From an uncultured Acetatifactor sp. (GTDB lineage: Bacteria > Bacillota > Clostridia > Lachnospirales > Lachnospiraceae), in the NCBI GenBank assembly GCA_910585805.1, contig CAJUFB010000153.1, positions 1 through 5,959 on the forward strand: 5,959 bases of DNA, written 5' to 3'. The position numbers and the translations under genes were made by a program. Shown one piece after another: positions 1 to 5,822 of the stretch. The notes beneath the pieces were generated by a model. It searched no databases. It was not told where the DNA came from and saw nothing but the letters and a program-made list of their open reading frames with translations. The number at the start of each line of letters is the position of its first letter. Positions within the stretch are counted from its first letter, which is position 1.

Positions 1-116
1 GGCTGAAAAGCTGAATATCCTTAAAGGCACAGGAAAAACAAAAAATAAGGTATATAAAAAATAAAATATTTATAAGAGAATCATGCAAATGAATGTCATA
101 AGAATGGGTCAAGAAG

Positions 117-151
117 CCTATCTCCATCATAAGAAAAATGATGGAGATAGG
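117..151 (-). terminator. Perfect 14-bp hairpin after the 162-413 gene
   Basis: Bases 117-130 (CCTATCTCCATCAT) and 138-151 (ATGATGGAGATAGG) are perfect reverse complements around a 7-base loop. On the minus strand the hairpin starts 10 bases after the stop codon of the 162-413 gene, where a terminator would be expected. The following minus-strand bases (CTTCTTGACC) are only moderately T-rich, so it may be a weak terminator or an mRNA 3' stabilising stem. The AT-rich bases 1-116 beyond it hold no gene that I can see. Confidence 0.6.
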
Positions 152-161
152 AAACAGGCTG

Positions 162-413
162 TTAATTAAATTCATTCATGGCGTTTACATAATCTTGTAA
201 GCCATTTGCTTTCAATGCAAGCTTTGCGTATAAAAGCGGTGTTTCTTCTGCTAAATGGTACAGATAGACTACATCACTGGGATCATCAAAGATAACAGAG
301 GAATTACATTCTTTACAACGGATAACAAGAATGGAATTTTCGCCAGTGTTCACAATTATGGAATCGGTTGCAGGTTCGTACATACCAAACTGAAAAGTAA
401 GATTGTTATTCAT
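162..413 (-). CDS. Small hypothetical protein, possibly DUF6061-like
   Basis: This is an intact 83-residue protein beginning MNNNLTFQFGMYEP. The ATG at 413 is chosen because the minus strand carries GGAAGGAG six bases upstream; a longer reading from 458 lacks such a site. It has one CxxC-like pair (RCKEC, about residues 33-37) and no signal peptide or membrane segment. The C-terminal part (VVYLYHLAEETPLLYAKLAL) followed by a short helix resembles, from memory, the small DUF6061 proteins of clostridial mobile elements ('...YNAPLEYAxLVL...'). That match is tentative and the function is unknown. The start overlaps the end of an upstream reading frame (406-606) by 8 bases, an arrangement typical of translational coupling, so it was probably the last gene of a minus-strand operon whose upstream member has decayed. 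A hairpin terminator follows. Confidence 0.6.
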   Translation of the reverse strand: MNNNLTFQFGMYEPATDSIIVNTGENSILVIRCKECNSSVIFDDPSDVVYLYHLAEETPLLYAKLALKANGLQDYVNAMNEFN

Positions 414-859
414 GCTGGTCTCCTTCCCACAGATACTTTGCACCATCCAGCAGGTCAATGATAGCTGTCAGCATATTGGTGTATTCGGTCTGTAATTCCT
501 TAATGGATTCCAAAGAAGGAAGCGTATCAAGAGTAACATCGTTTGCGGTAAATTCTTTTCCGATGGATAATATATAGGTTGCTATTACTGCAGCTTTGCA
601 GAATCTTTACTTTTACCCAATCAGCACATTTATACTCGTGAACGCATTTAATTGCCGCTTTCAGCTCTGGATTGCCGATGCGTTCACTCGTTATACTGTG
701 CAGACGGCAATTAATTTCGTTTGTGGGTATAAATTCGATAATAATCGCATCCTTATTGCGGCTGTTTAATGCTGGCGCTCTGCTGTGAGTATTTGATATT
801 GTGTTCATGGCGTTATTTACGTCGGTTTCACTTTGCACAGTTTCGATGCGTGAATCCAT
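406..859 (-). pseudogene. Frameshifted small gene carrying module A1
   Basis: Two overlapping minus-strand frames together look like one broken gene. From 859 a frame runs through module A1 (FIPTNEINCRLHS... then KCVHEYKCADWVKVK) to about 607, after which its tail becomes unlike a protein. A second frame, open from 606 to the stop at 408-406, takes over one base further on and reads protein-like (KAAVIATYILSIGKEF..., ending YLWEGDQHE, 66 codons), but it has no start codon with a ribosome site. One frameshift near 590-606 would join them. No good ribosome site precedes the ATG at 859 (AGGA lies too close), so the true 5' end is unclear. The 3' end overlaps the start of the 162-413 gene, suggesting a former two-gene operon. 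I do not recognise the family. A less likely alternative is two separate small genes. Confidence 0.45.
629..733 (-). repeat. Module A1, left arm of a 105-bp inverted repeat
   Basis: This is the reverse complement of 1243-1347 with a single mismatch over 105 bases (104/105, counted by hand). Read on the minus strand it encodes FIPTNEINCRLHSITSERIG and then the KCVHEYK segment. The one difference is CCC versus CCA, a silent change in the proline codon. The plus strand also contains a 10-bp stem (638-647 with 678-687, GTGAACGCAT/ATGCGTTCAC). Such near-identity in opposite orientation indicates recent duplication or gene conversion. Confidence 0.9.
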
Positions 860-902
860 TCCTGCCGGAGCAGGGAAATCGCATGGTTCCAGGAAACCGG
901 TT

Positions 903-1200
903 GCCTGATTTCGGAAAGTCTGCTATATTATACTTGTGAGCGCATTCATCTGCTGCTTTTCCGTTCCGCGTTCTAAGCGCTTATTCGTTATATATTTAGG
1001 AATTGTCGGAAAATAACTGCTGCAATTGCTTCAGGCAAAAGCCCGGAAATACAATAAGAATTGCCATAAACTTGCAGCAGTTATTTGTAGACACTTCCTT
1101 AGTCTGGCGAAAGTTTTTGATCGTGGGTATGAATAAAGCGGTATTTTCCAGAGCAGACGGCAAGTCATACTTAGGAGCGGGCTGATTGGCCGGTTCCCGT
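903..1200 (-). pseudogene. Module A3: older A copy split by element B
   Basis: On the minus strand, 1200 to 1102 reads ...PSALENTALFIPTIKNFRQT. Element B (1101-997) interrupts it, and 996 to about 903 continues with YITNKRLERG, a one-base frameshift, then AADECAHKYNIADF. Removing B joins the halves in frame and aligns with A1: FIPTIKNFRQTK-YITNKR against FIPTNEINCRLHS-ITSERI, and ECAHKYNIADF against KCVHEYKCADW. The shared pattern is C-x-H-x-Y-x-x-A-D-[W/F]. A3 also lacks one base relative to A1 between the two arms, so it is dead by both insertion and frameshift. Parental protein family not recognised. Confidence 0.55.
997..1101 (+). mobile_element. Element B copy 1, MITE-like 105-bp hairpin
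   Basis: It begins TAGGAATTGTCGG and ends CACTTCCTTA, with imperfect terminal inverted repeats. Bases 1011-1025 pair perfectly with 1072-1086 (15 bp, AAATAACTGCTGCAA with TTGCAGCAGTTATTT). A small inner hairpin (TTGC/GCAA, 1026-1038) and the block GCCCGGAAATACAA (1041-1054) sit in the loop. A second copy lies at 5823-5927. Both ends carry TA, and the flanking A3 module returns to the length of A1 if one TA plus the 101-bp core is removed. This is what a TA-targeting transposase of the IS630/mariner type would leave, and the size recalls the pneumococcal RUP element (analogy only). It encodes no convincing protein. A structured RNA is the alternative. Confidence 0.7.
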
Positions 1201-1212
1201 TTTGCATAATAG

Positions 1213-1377
1213 AATTTGAATGCGCCGTGGAAAGACCAATATTTTATACCAACAAACGAAATTAATTGCCGTCTGCACAGTATAACGAGTGAACGCATCG
1301 GCAATCCAGAGCTGAAAGCGGCAATTAAATGCGTTCACGAGTATAAAAGAGAATGGAGTGTGCGGATATGGAATTAG
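1213..1377 (+). pseudogene. Orphan A2 coding fragment fused against yqeY
   Basis: A plus-strand frame open from 1213 (just after TAA TAG) to the stop at 1375-1377 reads ...DQYFIPTNEINCRLHS..., containing the whole A module, then REWSVRIWN. It has no ATG and no ribosome site, so it appears to be a truncated copy rather than a working gene. Its stop lies inside the first codons of yqeY in another frame. The part before 1243 differs from the sequence flanking A1, which marks 1243 as a duplication boundary. Confidence 0.45.
1243..1347 (+). repeat. Module A2, right arm of the 105-bp inverted repeat
   Basis: This is the inverted partner of 629-733, identical except at base 1251 (A; the partner has C in that orientation). 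Its right edge lies only 20 bases before the chosen yqeY start, so the region that would hold the yqeY promoter is partly made of this repeat. The hairpin arms are at 1289-1298 and 1329-1338. Confidence 0.9.
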
Positions 1378-1805
1378 AACAATTGAGAAAAGACATGATG
1401 ACAGCAATGAAGGCAAGGGACAAGGATCGCAAGGATGCCATATCTTCTCTGGTGTCCGCAGTGAAAAAGGCTGCAATCGATGCCGGCTGCCGGGATGATG
1501 TGCCCTCCGAAATGGTGGACAGGGTAATTACAAAAGAATTGAAGACCGTGAAAGAACAGCTGGATACCTGCCCTGCGGAGCGGGAGGATCTGCGGGCGGA
1601 ATATCAGAAACGCTATGACGTGATTGCCGAGTACGCGCCGAAGATGATGTCTGCGGAAGAAGTCCGGTCGTATATCGAAACTCATTTTGCGGAGCTTGTG
1701 GCCACGAAGAATAAGGGCCAGATTATGAAAGCCGTGATGGGCGAACTGAAAGGCAAGGCTGACGGCAGGGTTATCAACGAGATTGTGGCGGAATTATGCA
1801 AATAG
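1368..1805 (+). CDS. yqeY: GatB/YqeY domain protein
   Basis: This 145-residue protein has the length (about 147-150) and pattern of the YqeY family. It starts MELEQLRKDMMTAMKARDKD, has a helical middle with KELKTVKEQLD, then YDVIAEYAPKMMSAEEVRSYI, and the family's C-terminal signature MKAVMGELKGKADGRVINEI. The family shares a domain with the tail of GatB, the amidotransferase subunit that makes Gln-tRNA(Gln) or Asn-tRNA(Asn); a tRNA-linked role is only inferred, as the stand-alone protein is poorly characterised. The ATG at 1368 is preferred because GGAG (1355-1358) lies nine bases upstream; the in-frame ATG at 1353 has no comparable site. It is cytoplasmic, with no signal peptide. A weak candidate promoter is TTGAAT (1216-1221), 18 bases, TATTTT (1240-1245). 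No clear terminator follows the gene. Confidence 0.9.
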   Translation: MELEQLRKDMMTAMKARDKDRKDAISSLVSAVKKAAIDAGCRDDVPSEMVDRVITKELKTVKEQLDTCPAEREDLRAEYQKRYDVIAEYAPKMMSAEEVRSYIETHFAELVATKNKGQIMKAVMGELKGKADGRVINEIVAELCK

Positions 1806-1982
1806 GAATGGGGCGAATATGAGAGTAACACATATTTTTGTGCATAATGGCGGCAGTGCAAAAGCAGTTCCGGCAGCGAAAGCGGATGAAAACTGAGGCC
1901 GGTAATTGCTGTAGGGATGAGTGTTTTGGTGCAATTCTACAAATTCATACGGATGGCAGGAAAAAGTTTTATACAATTTTTA

Positions 1983-2012
1983 TTGACATGAAGTATAGAA
2001 AGACGATAAAAT
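1983..2012 (+). promoter_or_regulatory. Sigma-A-type promoter for the citrate synthase gene
   Basis: A perfect -35 box TTGACA (1983-1988) is followed by 18 bases and the -10 box TAAAAT (2007-2012), one base off TATAAT. Transcription would begin near 2019-2020, leaving a leader of about 167 bases before the TTG start at 2187. The preceding bases 1806-1982 hold nothing else I can support. Confidence 0.7.
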
Positions 2013-2029
2013 AGGAACAAGGCTTATTT

Positions 2030-2125
2030 TTTACTGCGCAGCATTGAAGTTTGCAGTAAACAACAACGAAAGACCGCAGGCCATATATGCCTGCTGTAGA
2101 CAGATTAGCAAATTCTGGCGGTCTT
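2030..2125 (+). promoter_or_regulatory. Structured 5' leader of the citrate synthase mRNA
   Basis: Two structured blocks lie between the promoter and the start codon. First, TTTACTGC (2030-2037) pairs perfectly with GCAGTAAA (2053-2060). Second, AAGACCGC (2070-2077) pairs perfectly with GCGGTCTT (2118-2125) and encloses two small arms, AGGC/GCCT (2078-2081 with 2089-2092) and CAGA/TCTG, giving a three-way-junction shape. No T-tract follows either stem, so they do not look like terminators. CCTGCTG (2090-2096) could pair, with one mismatch, with CAGGAGG (2172-2178) at the ribosome site, which would give a translational switch. I do not recognise a known riboswitch class. The stems are seen; regulation is inferred. 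Confidence 0.45.
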
Positions 2126-2172
2126 GAGTATGATGTGACAAAAGTATCTGTAGGAAAAGGTTTTAAGAAGTC

Positions 2173-2189
2173 AGGAGGAAGTTTTATTG
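2173..2189 (+). promoter_or_regulatory. Strong ribosome site that sets a TTG start
   Basis: AGGAGGA (2173-2179) lies seven bases before TTG (2187-2189). No ATG or GTG in the right frame has a comparable site nearby, so the TTG is taken as the start of the citrate synthase. Confidence 0.8.
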
Positions 2190-3536
2190 AAGAAAAATGA
2201 GTTGATTTTGAATGATTATGCAAAATTATGCAGAGAGGCGGATCACCTGGAGCCGGAGATGTTCGATAAATACGAAGTCCAGAGAGGCCTGCGCGATAAG
2301 AACGGAAACGGCGTGGTCACCGGGCTGACCAATATATCCCGCATCGATGCGTTTAAGATGGTAGACGGAGTGAAGACACCCTGTGAGGGTAAATTGTGGT
2401 ATCGGGGTTACGACTGTATAGAGCTTGTGAAGGGATTTCGCGAGACCGGTTTCGGATTTGAGGAGATCTCCTATCTGCTGTTGTTCGGAAAGCTGCCGGA
2501 TGCGAAGCAGTTAAAGCAGTTTCAGGATATCCTGGCAGCCAACCGGACGTTGCCCACCAATTTCACCAGGGATGTCATCATGAAAGCACCCAGCAACGAT
2601 ATCATGAATTCTCTGACCAGGAGCGTACTGACATTGGCTTCCTATGATAAAAACTGCAGCGACACAACCATTGAGAATGTGCTGAGGCAGTGCATGAGCC
2701 TGATCGGAGTATTTCCCATGCTGGCGGTCTATGCCTACCACGCGTATAATCATTATCAGAATGACGAAAGCATGTACATACATCGTCCTTCCAGAAGACT
2801 GTCCACTGCGGAAAACCTGCTGATGATGCTGCGTCCGGATAAGAAATACACGGAACTGGAAGCAAAAGTGCTGGATATCGCTCTGGTGCTGCATATGGAG
2901 CATGGCGGCGGCAACAATTCCACCTTTACGACCAGAGTGGTGACGTCCTCGGGCTCTGATACCTACTCAGTGATCGCGGCAGCGCTGTCTTCCCTGAAAG
3001 GACCCAAGCACGGCGGCGCGAATATCAAGGTTGTGGAGATGATGCGGGACATTGAGAGCAATGTATCCGACTGGACGGACGAGGATGCCGTCAGGGCGTA
3101 TCTGAAGAAGATCCTGAACAAAGAGGCCTTTGACCGCAAGGGTCTGATCTACGGCATGGGCCATGCGGTATATTCTCTTTCTGACCCCAGAGCCCAGGTG
3201 TTCAAGGGGTTTGTGGAGATGCTGGCCTCCGCCAAGGGCAGGCAGAAGGACTTCGCCCTGTATTCCATGATCGAGCGTATGGCTCCAGAAGTCATCGCGG
3301 AGAAGTCGCGCATCTACAAGGGCGTAAGCGCCAATGTGGACTTTTACAGCGGATTCGTGTACAGCATGCTGGAGATCCCGCTGGAGATATTTACCCCCAT
3401 CTTTGCCATAGCGAGGATCGTGGGCTGGAGCGCCCACCGGATCGAAGAGCTGATCAATATGGATAAGATCATCCGTCCCGCCTACAAGAGCGTCATGCCG
3501 AAGCAGGAAGAATACATACCGATGGAGAAGAGATAA
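2187..3536 (+). CDS. gltA: Citrate synthase
   Basis: This 449-residue protein belongs to the citrate synthase family, which condenses acetyl-CoA with oxaloacetate to give citrate. In clostridia this usually feeds a partial TCA branch towards 2-oxoglutarate and glutamate. The catalytic triad is visible: His275 in GPKHGGAN, His326 in GMGHAVY and Asp385 in NVDFYSG. Substrate-binding arginines are seen in SDPRA, ARIVGW and the C-terminal RPAYKSV. HMEHGGGNNSTFTTR (about residue 236 on) is another family block. The N-terminal extension of about 50 residues before the conserved core suits the longer clostridial type. 2-Methylcitrate synthase activity cannot be excluded from sequence alone. It starts at TTG behind a strong ribosome site. 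The gene appears monocistronic: its own promoter (1983-2012), a structured leader and a terminator (3549-3588). No aconitase or isocitrate dehydrogenase gene is nearby. The symbol follows E. coli; citZ would be the Bacillus equivalent. Confidence 0.95.
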   Translation: MKKNELILNDYAKLCREADHLEPEMFDKYEVQRGLRDKNGNGVVTGLTNISRIDAFKMVDGVKTPCEGKLWYRGYDCIELVKGFRETGFGFEEISYLLLFGKLPDAKQLKQFQDILAANRTLPTNFTRDVIMKAPSNDIMNSLTRSVLTLASYDKNCSDTTIENVLRQCMSLIGVFPMLAVYAYHAYNHYQNDESMYIHRPSRRLSTAENLLMMLRPDKKYTELEAKVLDIALVLHMEHGGGNNSTFTTRVVTSSGSDTYSVIAAALSSLKGPKHGGANIKVVEMMRDIESNVSDWTDEDAVRAYLKKILNKEAFDRKGLIYGMGHAVYSLSDPRAQVFKGFVEMLASAKGRQKDFALYSMIERMAPEVIAEKSRIYKGVSANVDFYSGFVYSMLEIPLEIFTPIFAIARIVGWSAHRIEELINMDKIIRPAYKSVMPKQEEYIPMEKR

Positions 3537-3548
3537 GAGAGCGTCTTG

Positions 3549-3594
3549 AACCGCCCTGTGGACTGAAATCAGAAGTCCAGGGGCGGTTGTGCTT
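3549..3594 (+). terminator. Terminator after the citrate synthase gene
   Basis: AACCGCCC (3549-3556) pairs with GGGCGGTT (3581-3588), and TGGACT (3559-3564) with AGTCCA (3574-3579), making a long GC-rich hairpin 13 bases after the stop codon. The downstream tract TTGTGCTTTCT is T-rich but not a clean run, so termination may be partial. Confidence 0.75.
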
Positions 3595-3639
3595 TCTGCG
3601 GCGGGATGCAGAGCCTGAATCCGTCCGCAATTCCTGAAG

Positions 3640-3651
3640 CATACATGTATG
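3640..3651. other. 12-bp perfect palindrome between genes
   Basis: CATACATGTATG is a perfect palindrome located about 70 bases before the -35 box of the next gene. It could be a dimeric operator, but AT-rich palindromes of this size also occur by chance. No second copy is seen nearby. Confidence 0.2.
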
Positions 3652-3720
3652 GGAACCATATTCGGCGTCGGGATCCTTCTCTGCGGAAGTGTATATTTGA
3701 TAGGAAATTGCAGAGAATGA

Positions 3721-3749
3721 TTTACATGTTTTGGAGTTTTTGATATAAT
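3721..3749 (+). promoter_or_regulatory. Sigma-A promoter of the transglutaminase gene
   Basis: TTTACA (3721-3726), exactly 17 bases, then a perfect TATAAT (3744-3749). The -10 box is preceded by TGA, making it an extended -10 (TGnTATAAT). Transcription should start near 3756, giving a leader of about 105-115 bases with small GC-rich hairpins (for example GCCGC/GCGGC and GCCG/CGGC). Confidence 0.85.
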
Positions 3750-3869
3750 GATCTATAGCGAAAGCATGGCACCAGAGTTGTTGTTATGCTGTTTTTCGTA
3801 CGAAACTGCCGCGCTCCGGGCGGCGTCCAAAATACAATTAGCCGGAAATATCGGCAGAATGTGAGCAAA

Positions 3870-5696
3870 ATGAAAGTAGCAAAAGCAATTTTTTTCTTTA
3901 TCATGTCGCTGATCATGATACTGTGCATCGGTGTCCTGGCCTGTGCCCTGAATCCTTCCCTGACGGAAATGCTGGCGGAGAAGGTGGAAAATCTGTCGTT
4001 TGTCCAGTCGGGCGGCAGCAGTCAGCCGGATCCGCTGTCCGGGGACAGCGGGGGTTCTTCCGGCAGCAGCCAGGACGATCCCGGGCAGCCTGACATGGAC
4101 GGCAGCGGGGCTGCGGACGGACTTGCCGATGCTGCCAGGGCGGGCGTCAACGCAGACTGGATCAGGGACGGAAATCAGACAGGATATGAGCCTCCTGACA
4201 GTCAGTCAGTGGAAGCGCCGGCTTCTGTCAGCGGCAGAACGGGTTATGAGCCTGTACAGGAAGAGGCGCAGCAGATAGAGCCGGAGGAAGAGGAAGAGCT
4301 GGCGGAAAGCGCGCCTCTGGGGAATACCGGAAGCGAGCTCAGCTTTGACCCGGAGTTTTATCCCTTCTATGCCATGCTGGAAACGGATCTGCAGAGTCTG
4401 TATAAACAGATTTACGCAAATGCCATGGATATGGTACAGAGCTTTTCGCCGGTGACGGCCGTGAACGTGAATCAGTTAAAGACCGTCTTTGAGGCGGTTT
4501 ACAATGACCATCCGGAGCTGTTCTGGCTGGAGACAGGGTATTCCTGTAAATATCTGAGGAACGGAAGCTGTGTGGAGATCACTCTGAAGTATAATGCCAC
4601 AGCGAGCAACCTGGAAGCATCCCGGCAGGAATTTGAGAGCAGGGCGGGAACGATCCTGGCTGCCGCGGTAGAGCGGGGCAGTGATCTGGAGAAAGAGCAG
4701 TATGTACATGACAGCCTGATGGAGCAGGTGGAGTATGTGGTAAACGCACCCATGAACCAGAGTGCCTACAGCGCGTTGGCCAATGGGAGAACGGTGTGTG
4801 CGGGGTATGCCAGGGCTTTTCAGTATCTGATGCAGCGGCTTGGGATTCCGTGCTATTACTGTACCGGTTATGCGGGGGAAGATCATGCTTGGAATATCAT
4901 TAAGCTGGGAGAGGACTACTTCAACGTGGATGTCACCTGGGACGACACGGACACGCCCACCTATGATTATTTTAACAAAAGTGACCGGGAATTCGGCACC
5001 AGTCATATGCGGACCGGACTTGCCGTCTACCTGCCCGCATGCGTGTCGGGGATGGATATGCAGGGGAATCCGGTGAACGGCAATGATTCAGGCGCCGGAA
5101 ACGGCACAGGCACCGGGGACAGCGGAAATGCCGGAAACGGCACGGGCACCGGGGACAGCGGAAATGCCGGAAACGGCACGGGCACCGGGGACAGCGGAAA
5201 TGCCGGAAACGATACAGGCGACGGTGACAGTCAGCCGGGGACCGACGGGCAGGAGAGCGCAGTGGTGCTGATTAACCCCACGCCCATAGAGCCGCTGAGA
5301 TGGCAGGGAGGATCCGGGACGGATGCGGACACGGACACCGATCCGGAGCATGATCCGGCCCCGGATACAGAGTCTGTGGATGAGGCGGAGGGACAGGAAG
5401 CTCTGGACCGTGCCGGCATCTCCGGGGAGGATGTGCGGGATACCATGGAAGCGTATTATGAGGACTGCGGAAGGCTGCTGCGCGAAGTGGGAACGGGAGA
5501 CAGGCAGTTTACAAACGTGATACCGAAGGAAATGTGGAGTTCTGTGGAACAGGCGTACAACAACGGGGCCTACAGGAGCGGATATGTGGATGATGCCCTG
5601 GAAGCAATGGATGCGGATTCTTTTGTCATCCTGCTGCAGGTTCAGGATATTGGAGGAGGATATTACAGGCTTTACCATAATGTATATACGAACTGA
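3870..5696 (+). CDS. Exported transglutaminase-like domain protein
   Basis: From ATG 3870 this is a 608-residue protein. Residues 1-28 (MKVAKAIFFFIMSLIMILCI, then GVLACALNP) form a signal peptide or membrane anchor; VLAC is a poor lipobox, so a lipoprotein is possible. A low-complexity acidic linker follows to about 157, then a helical region with YNDHPELFWLETGY, then a transglutaminase/protease core at about 280-370. The presumed triad is Cys310 (RTVCAGYARAF), His339 (GEDHAWNI) and Asp354 (FNVDVTWDD). A Gly/Asn/Thr tandem repeat (409-454), an Asp-rich stretch and an unassigned C-terminal domain of about 120 residues complete it. The family includes cysteine proteases and cross-linking enzymes; the substrate is unknown but probably lies in the cell envelope. 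The start is uncertain: GTG 3861 is possible, and ATG 3786 would put 28 polar residues before the signal peptide. No strong ribosome site favours any of them. Own promoter and terminator. Confidence 0.85.
   Translation: MKVAKAIFFFIMSLIMILCIGVLACALNPSLTEMLAEKVENLSFVQSGGSSQPDPLSGDSGGSSGSSQDDPGQPDMDGSGAADGLADAARAGVNADWIRDGNQTGYEPPDSQSVEAPASVSGRTGYEPVQEEAQQIEPEEEEELAESAPLGNTGSELSFDPEFYPFYAMLETDLQSLYKQIYANAMDMVQSFSPVTAVNVNQLKTVFEAVYNDHPELFWLETGYSCKYLRNGSCVEITLKYNATASNLEASRQEFESRAGTILAAAVERGSDLEKEQYVHDSLMEQVEYVVNAPMNQSAYSALANGRTVCAGYARAFQYLMQRLGIPCYYCTGYAGEDHAWNIIKLGEDYFNVDVTWDDTDTPTYDYFNKSDREFGTSHMRTGLAVYLPACVSGMDMQGNPVNGNDSGAGNGTGTGDSGNAGNGTGTGDSGNAGNGTGTGDSGNAGNDTGDGDSQPGTDGQESAVVLINPTPIEPLRWQGGSGTDADTDTDPEHDPAPDTESVDEAEGQEALDRAGISGEDVRDTMEAYYEDCGRLLREVGTGDRQFTNVIPKEMWSSVEQAYNNGAYRSGYVDDALEAMDADSFVILLQVQDIGGGYYRLYHNVYTN
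5094..5231 (+). repeat. 36-bp in-frame tandem repeat in the transglutaminase gene
   Basis: The unit is 36 bases, encoding AGNGTGTGDSGN. Copies lie at 5094-5129, 5130-5165 and 5166-5201, followed by a degenerate partial copy at 5202-5231. Copies 2 and 3 are identical and copy 1 differs by one silent base (ACA/ACG), so the array is young and likely to vary in number between strains without shifting the frame. It forms a flexible spacer between the catalytic core and the C-terminal domain. Confidence 0.95.
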
Positions 5697-5755
5697 AAAA
5701 GATTCTGTATCGTCATGCCCAAATGCGGCTGACGGACAGGAAAGTACAGACAGGT

Positions 5756-5796
5756 CAGAGGGAAGACTGCCGGAGCGGCAATTCCCTCTGTTTTTT
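5756..5796 (+). terminator. Strong intrinsic terminator after the transglutaminase gene
   Basis: CAGAGGGAA (5756-5764) pairs with TTCCCTCTG (5782-5790). Inside it TGCCG (5768-5772) pairs with CGGCA (5776-5780) around the loop GAG. A run of six T follows (5791-5796). It lies about 60 bases after the stop codon. Confidence 0.92.
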
Positions 5797-5822
5797 ATAT
5801 ACGGCAATATCCGAAAGCAATG

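Noticed and set aside
1..116. Possible gene or promoter in the AT-rich left edge
   Set aside because: Only A/T-rich sequence with chance -10-like motifs; no frame with a start and ribosome site.
1003..1185. A 60-codon plus-strand ORF across element B
   Set aside because: It spans the B hairpin and its junction with A3; copy B2 does not preserve it and the conservation pattern is structural.
1819..1896. A 25-codon ORF (MRVTHIFVHNGG...) after yqeY
   Set aside because: Its ribosome site is weak (GGGG four bases from the ATG) and nothing supports expression; it may be a chance ORF.
2070..2125. Three-way-junction stem as a terminator or tRNA-like element
   Set aside because: No T-tract follows, and tRNA landmarks (anticodon arm, TTCRA loop, CCA-side stem of seven) are absent.
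2967..3659. A 230-codon minus-strand ORF opposite citrate synthase
   Set aside because: It is the antisense shadow of a clear enzyme gene and crosses the terminator; its composition is not protein-like.
3786..3869. Upstream ATG for the transglutaminase gene
   Set aside because: No ribosome site is present and it would place 28 polar residues ahead of a typical signal peptide.
5094..5231. CRISPR-like periodic repeat
   Set aside because: The units are directly adjacent with no spacers and encode an in-frame Gly/Asn/Thr peptide repeat.
5088..5807. A 239-codon minus-strand ORF opposite the transglutaminase 3' end
   Set aside because: It is an antisense reading of the tandem repeat and the C-terminal domain, running through the terminator hairpin.
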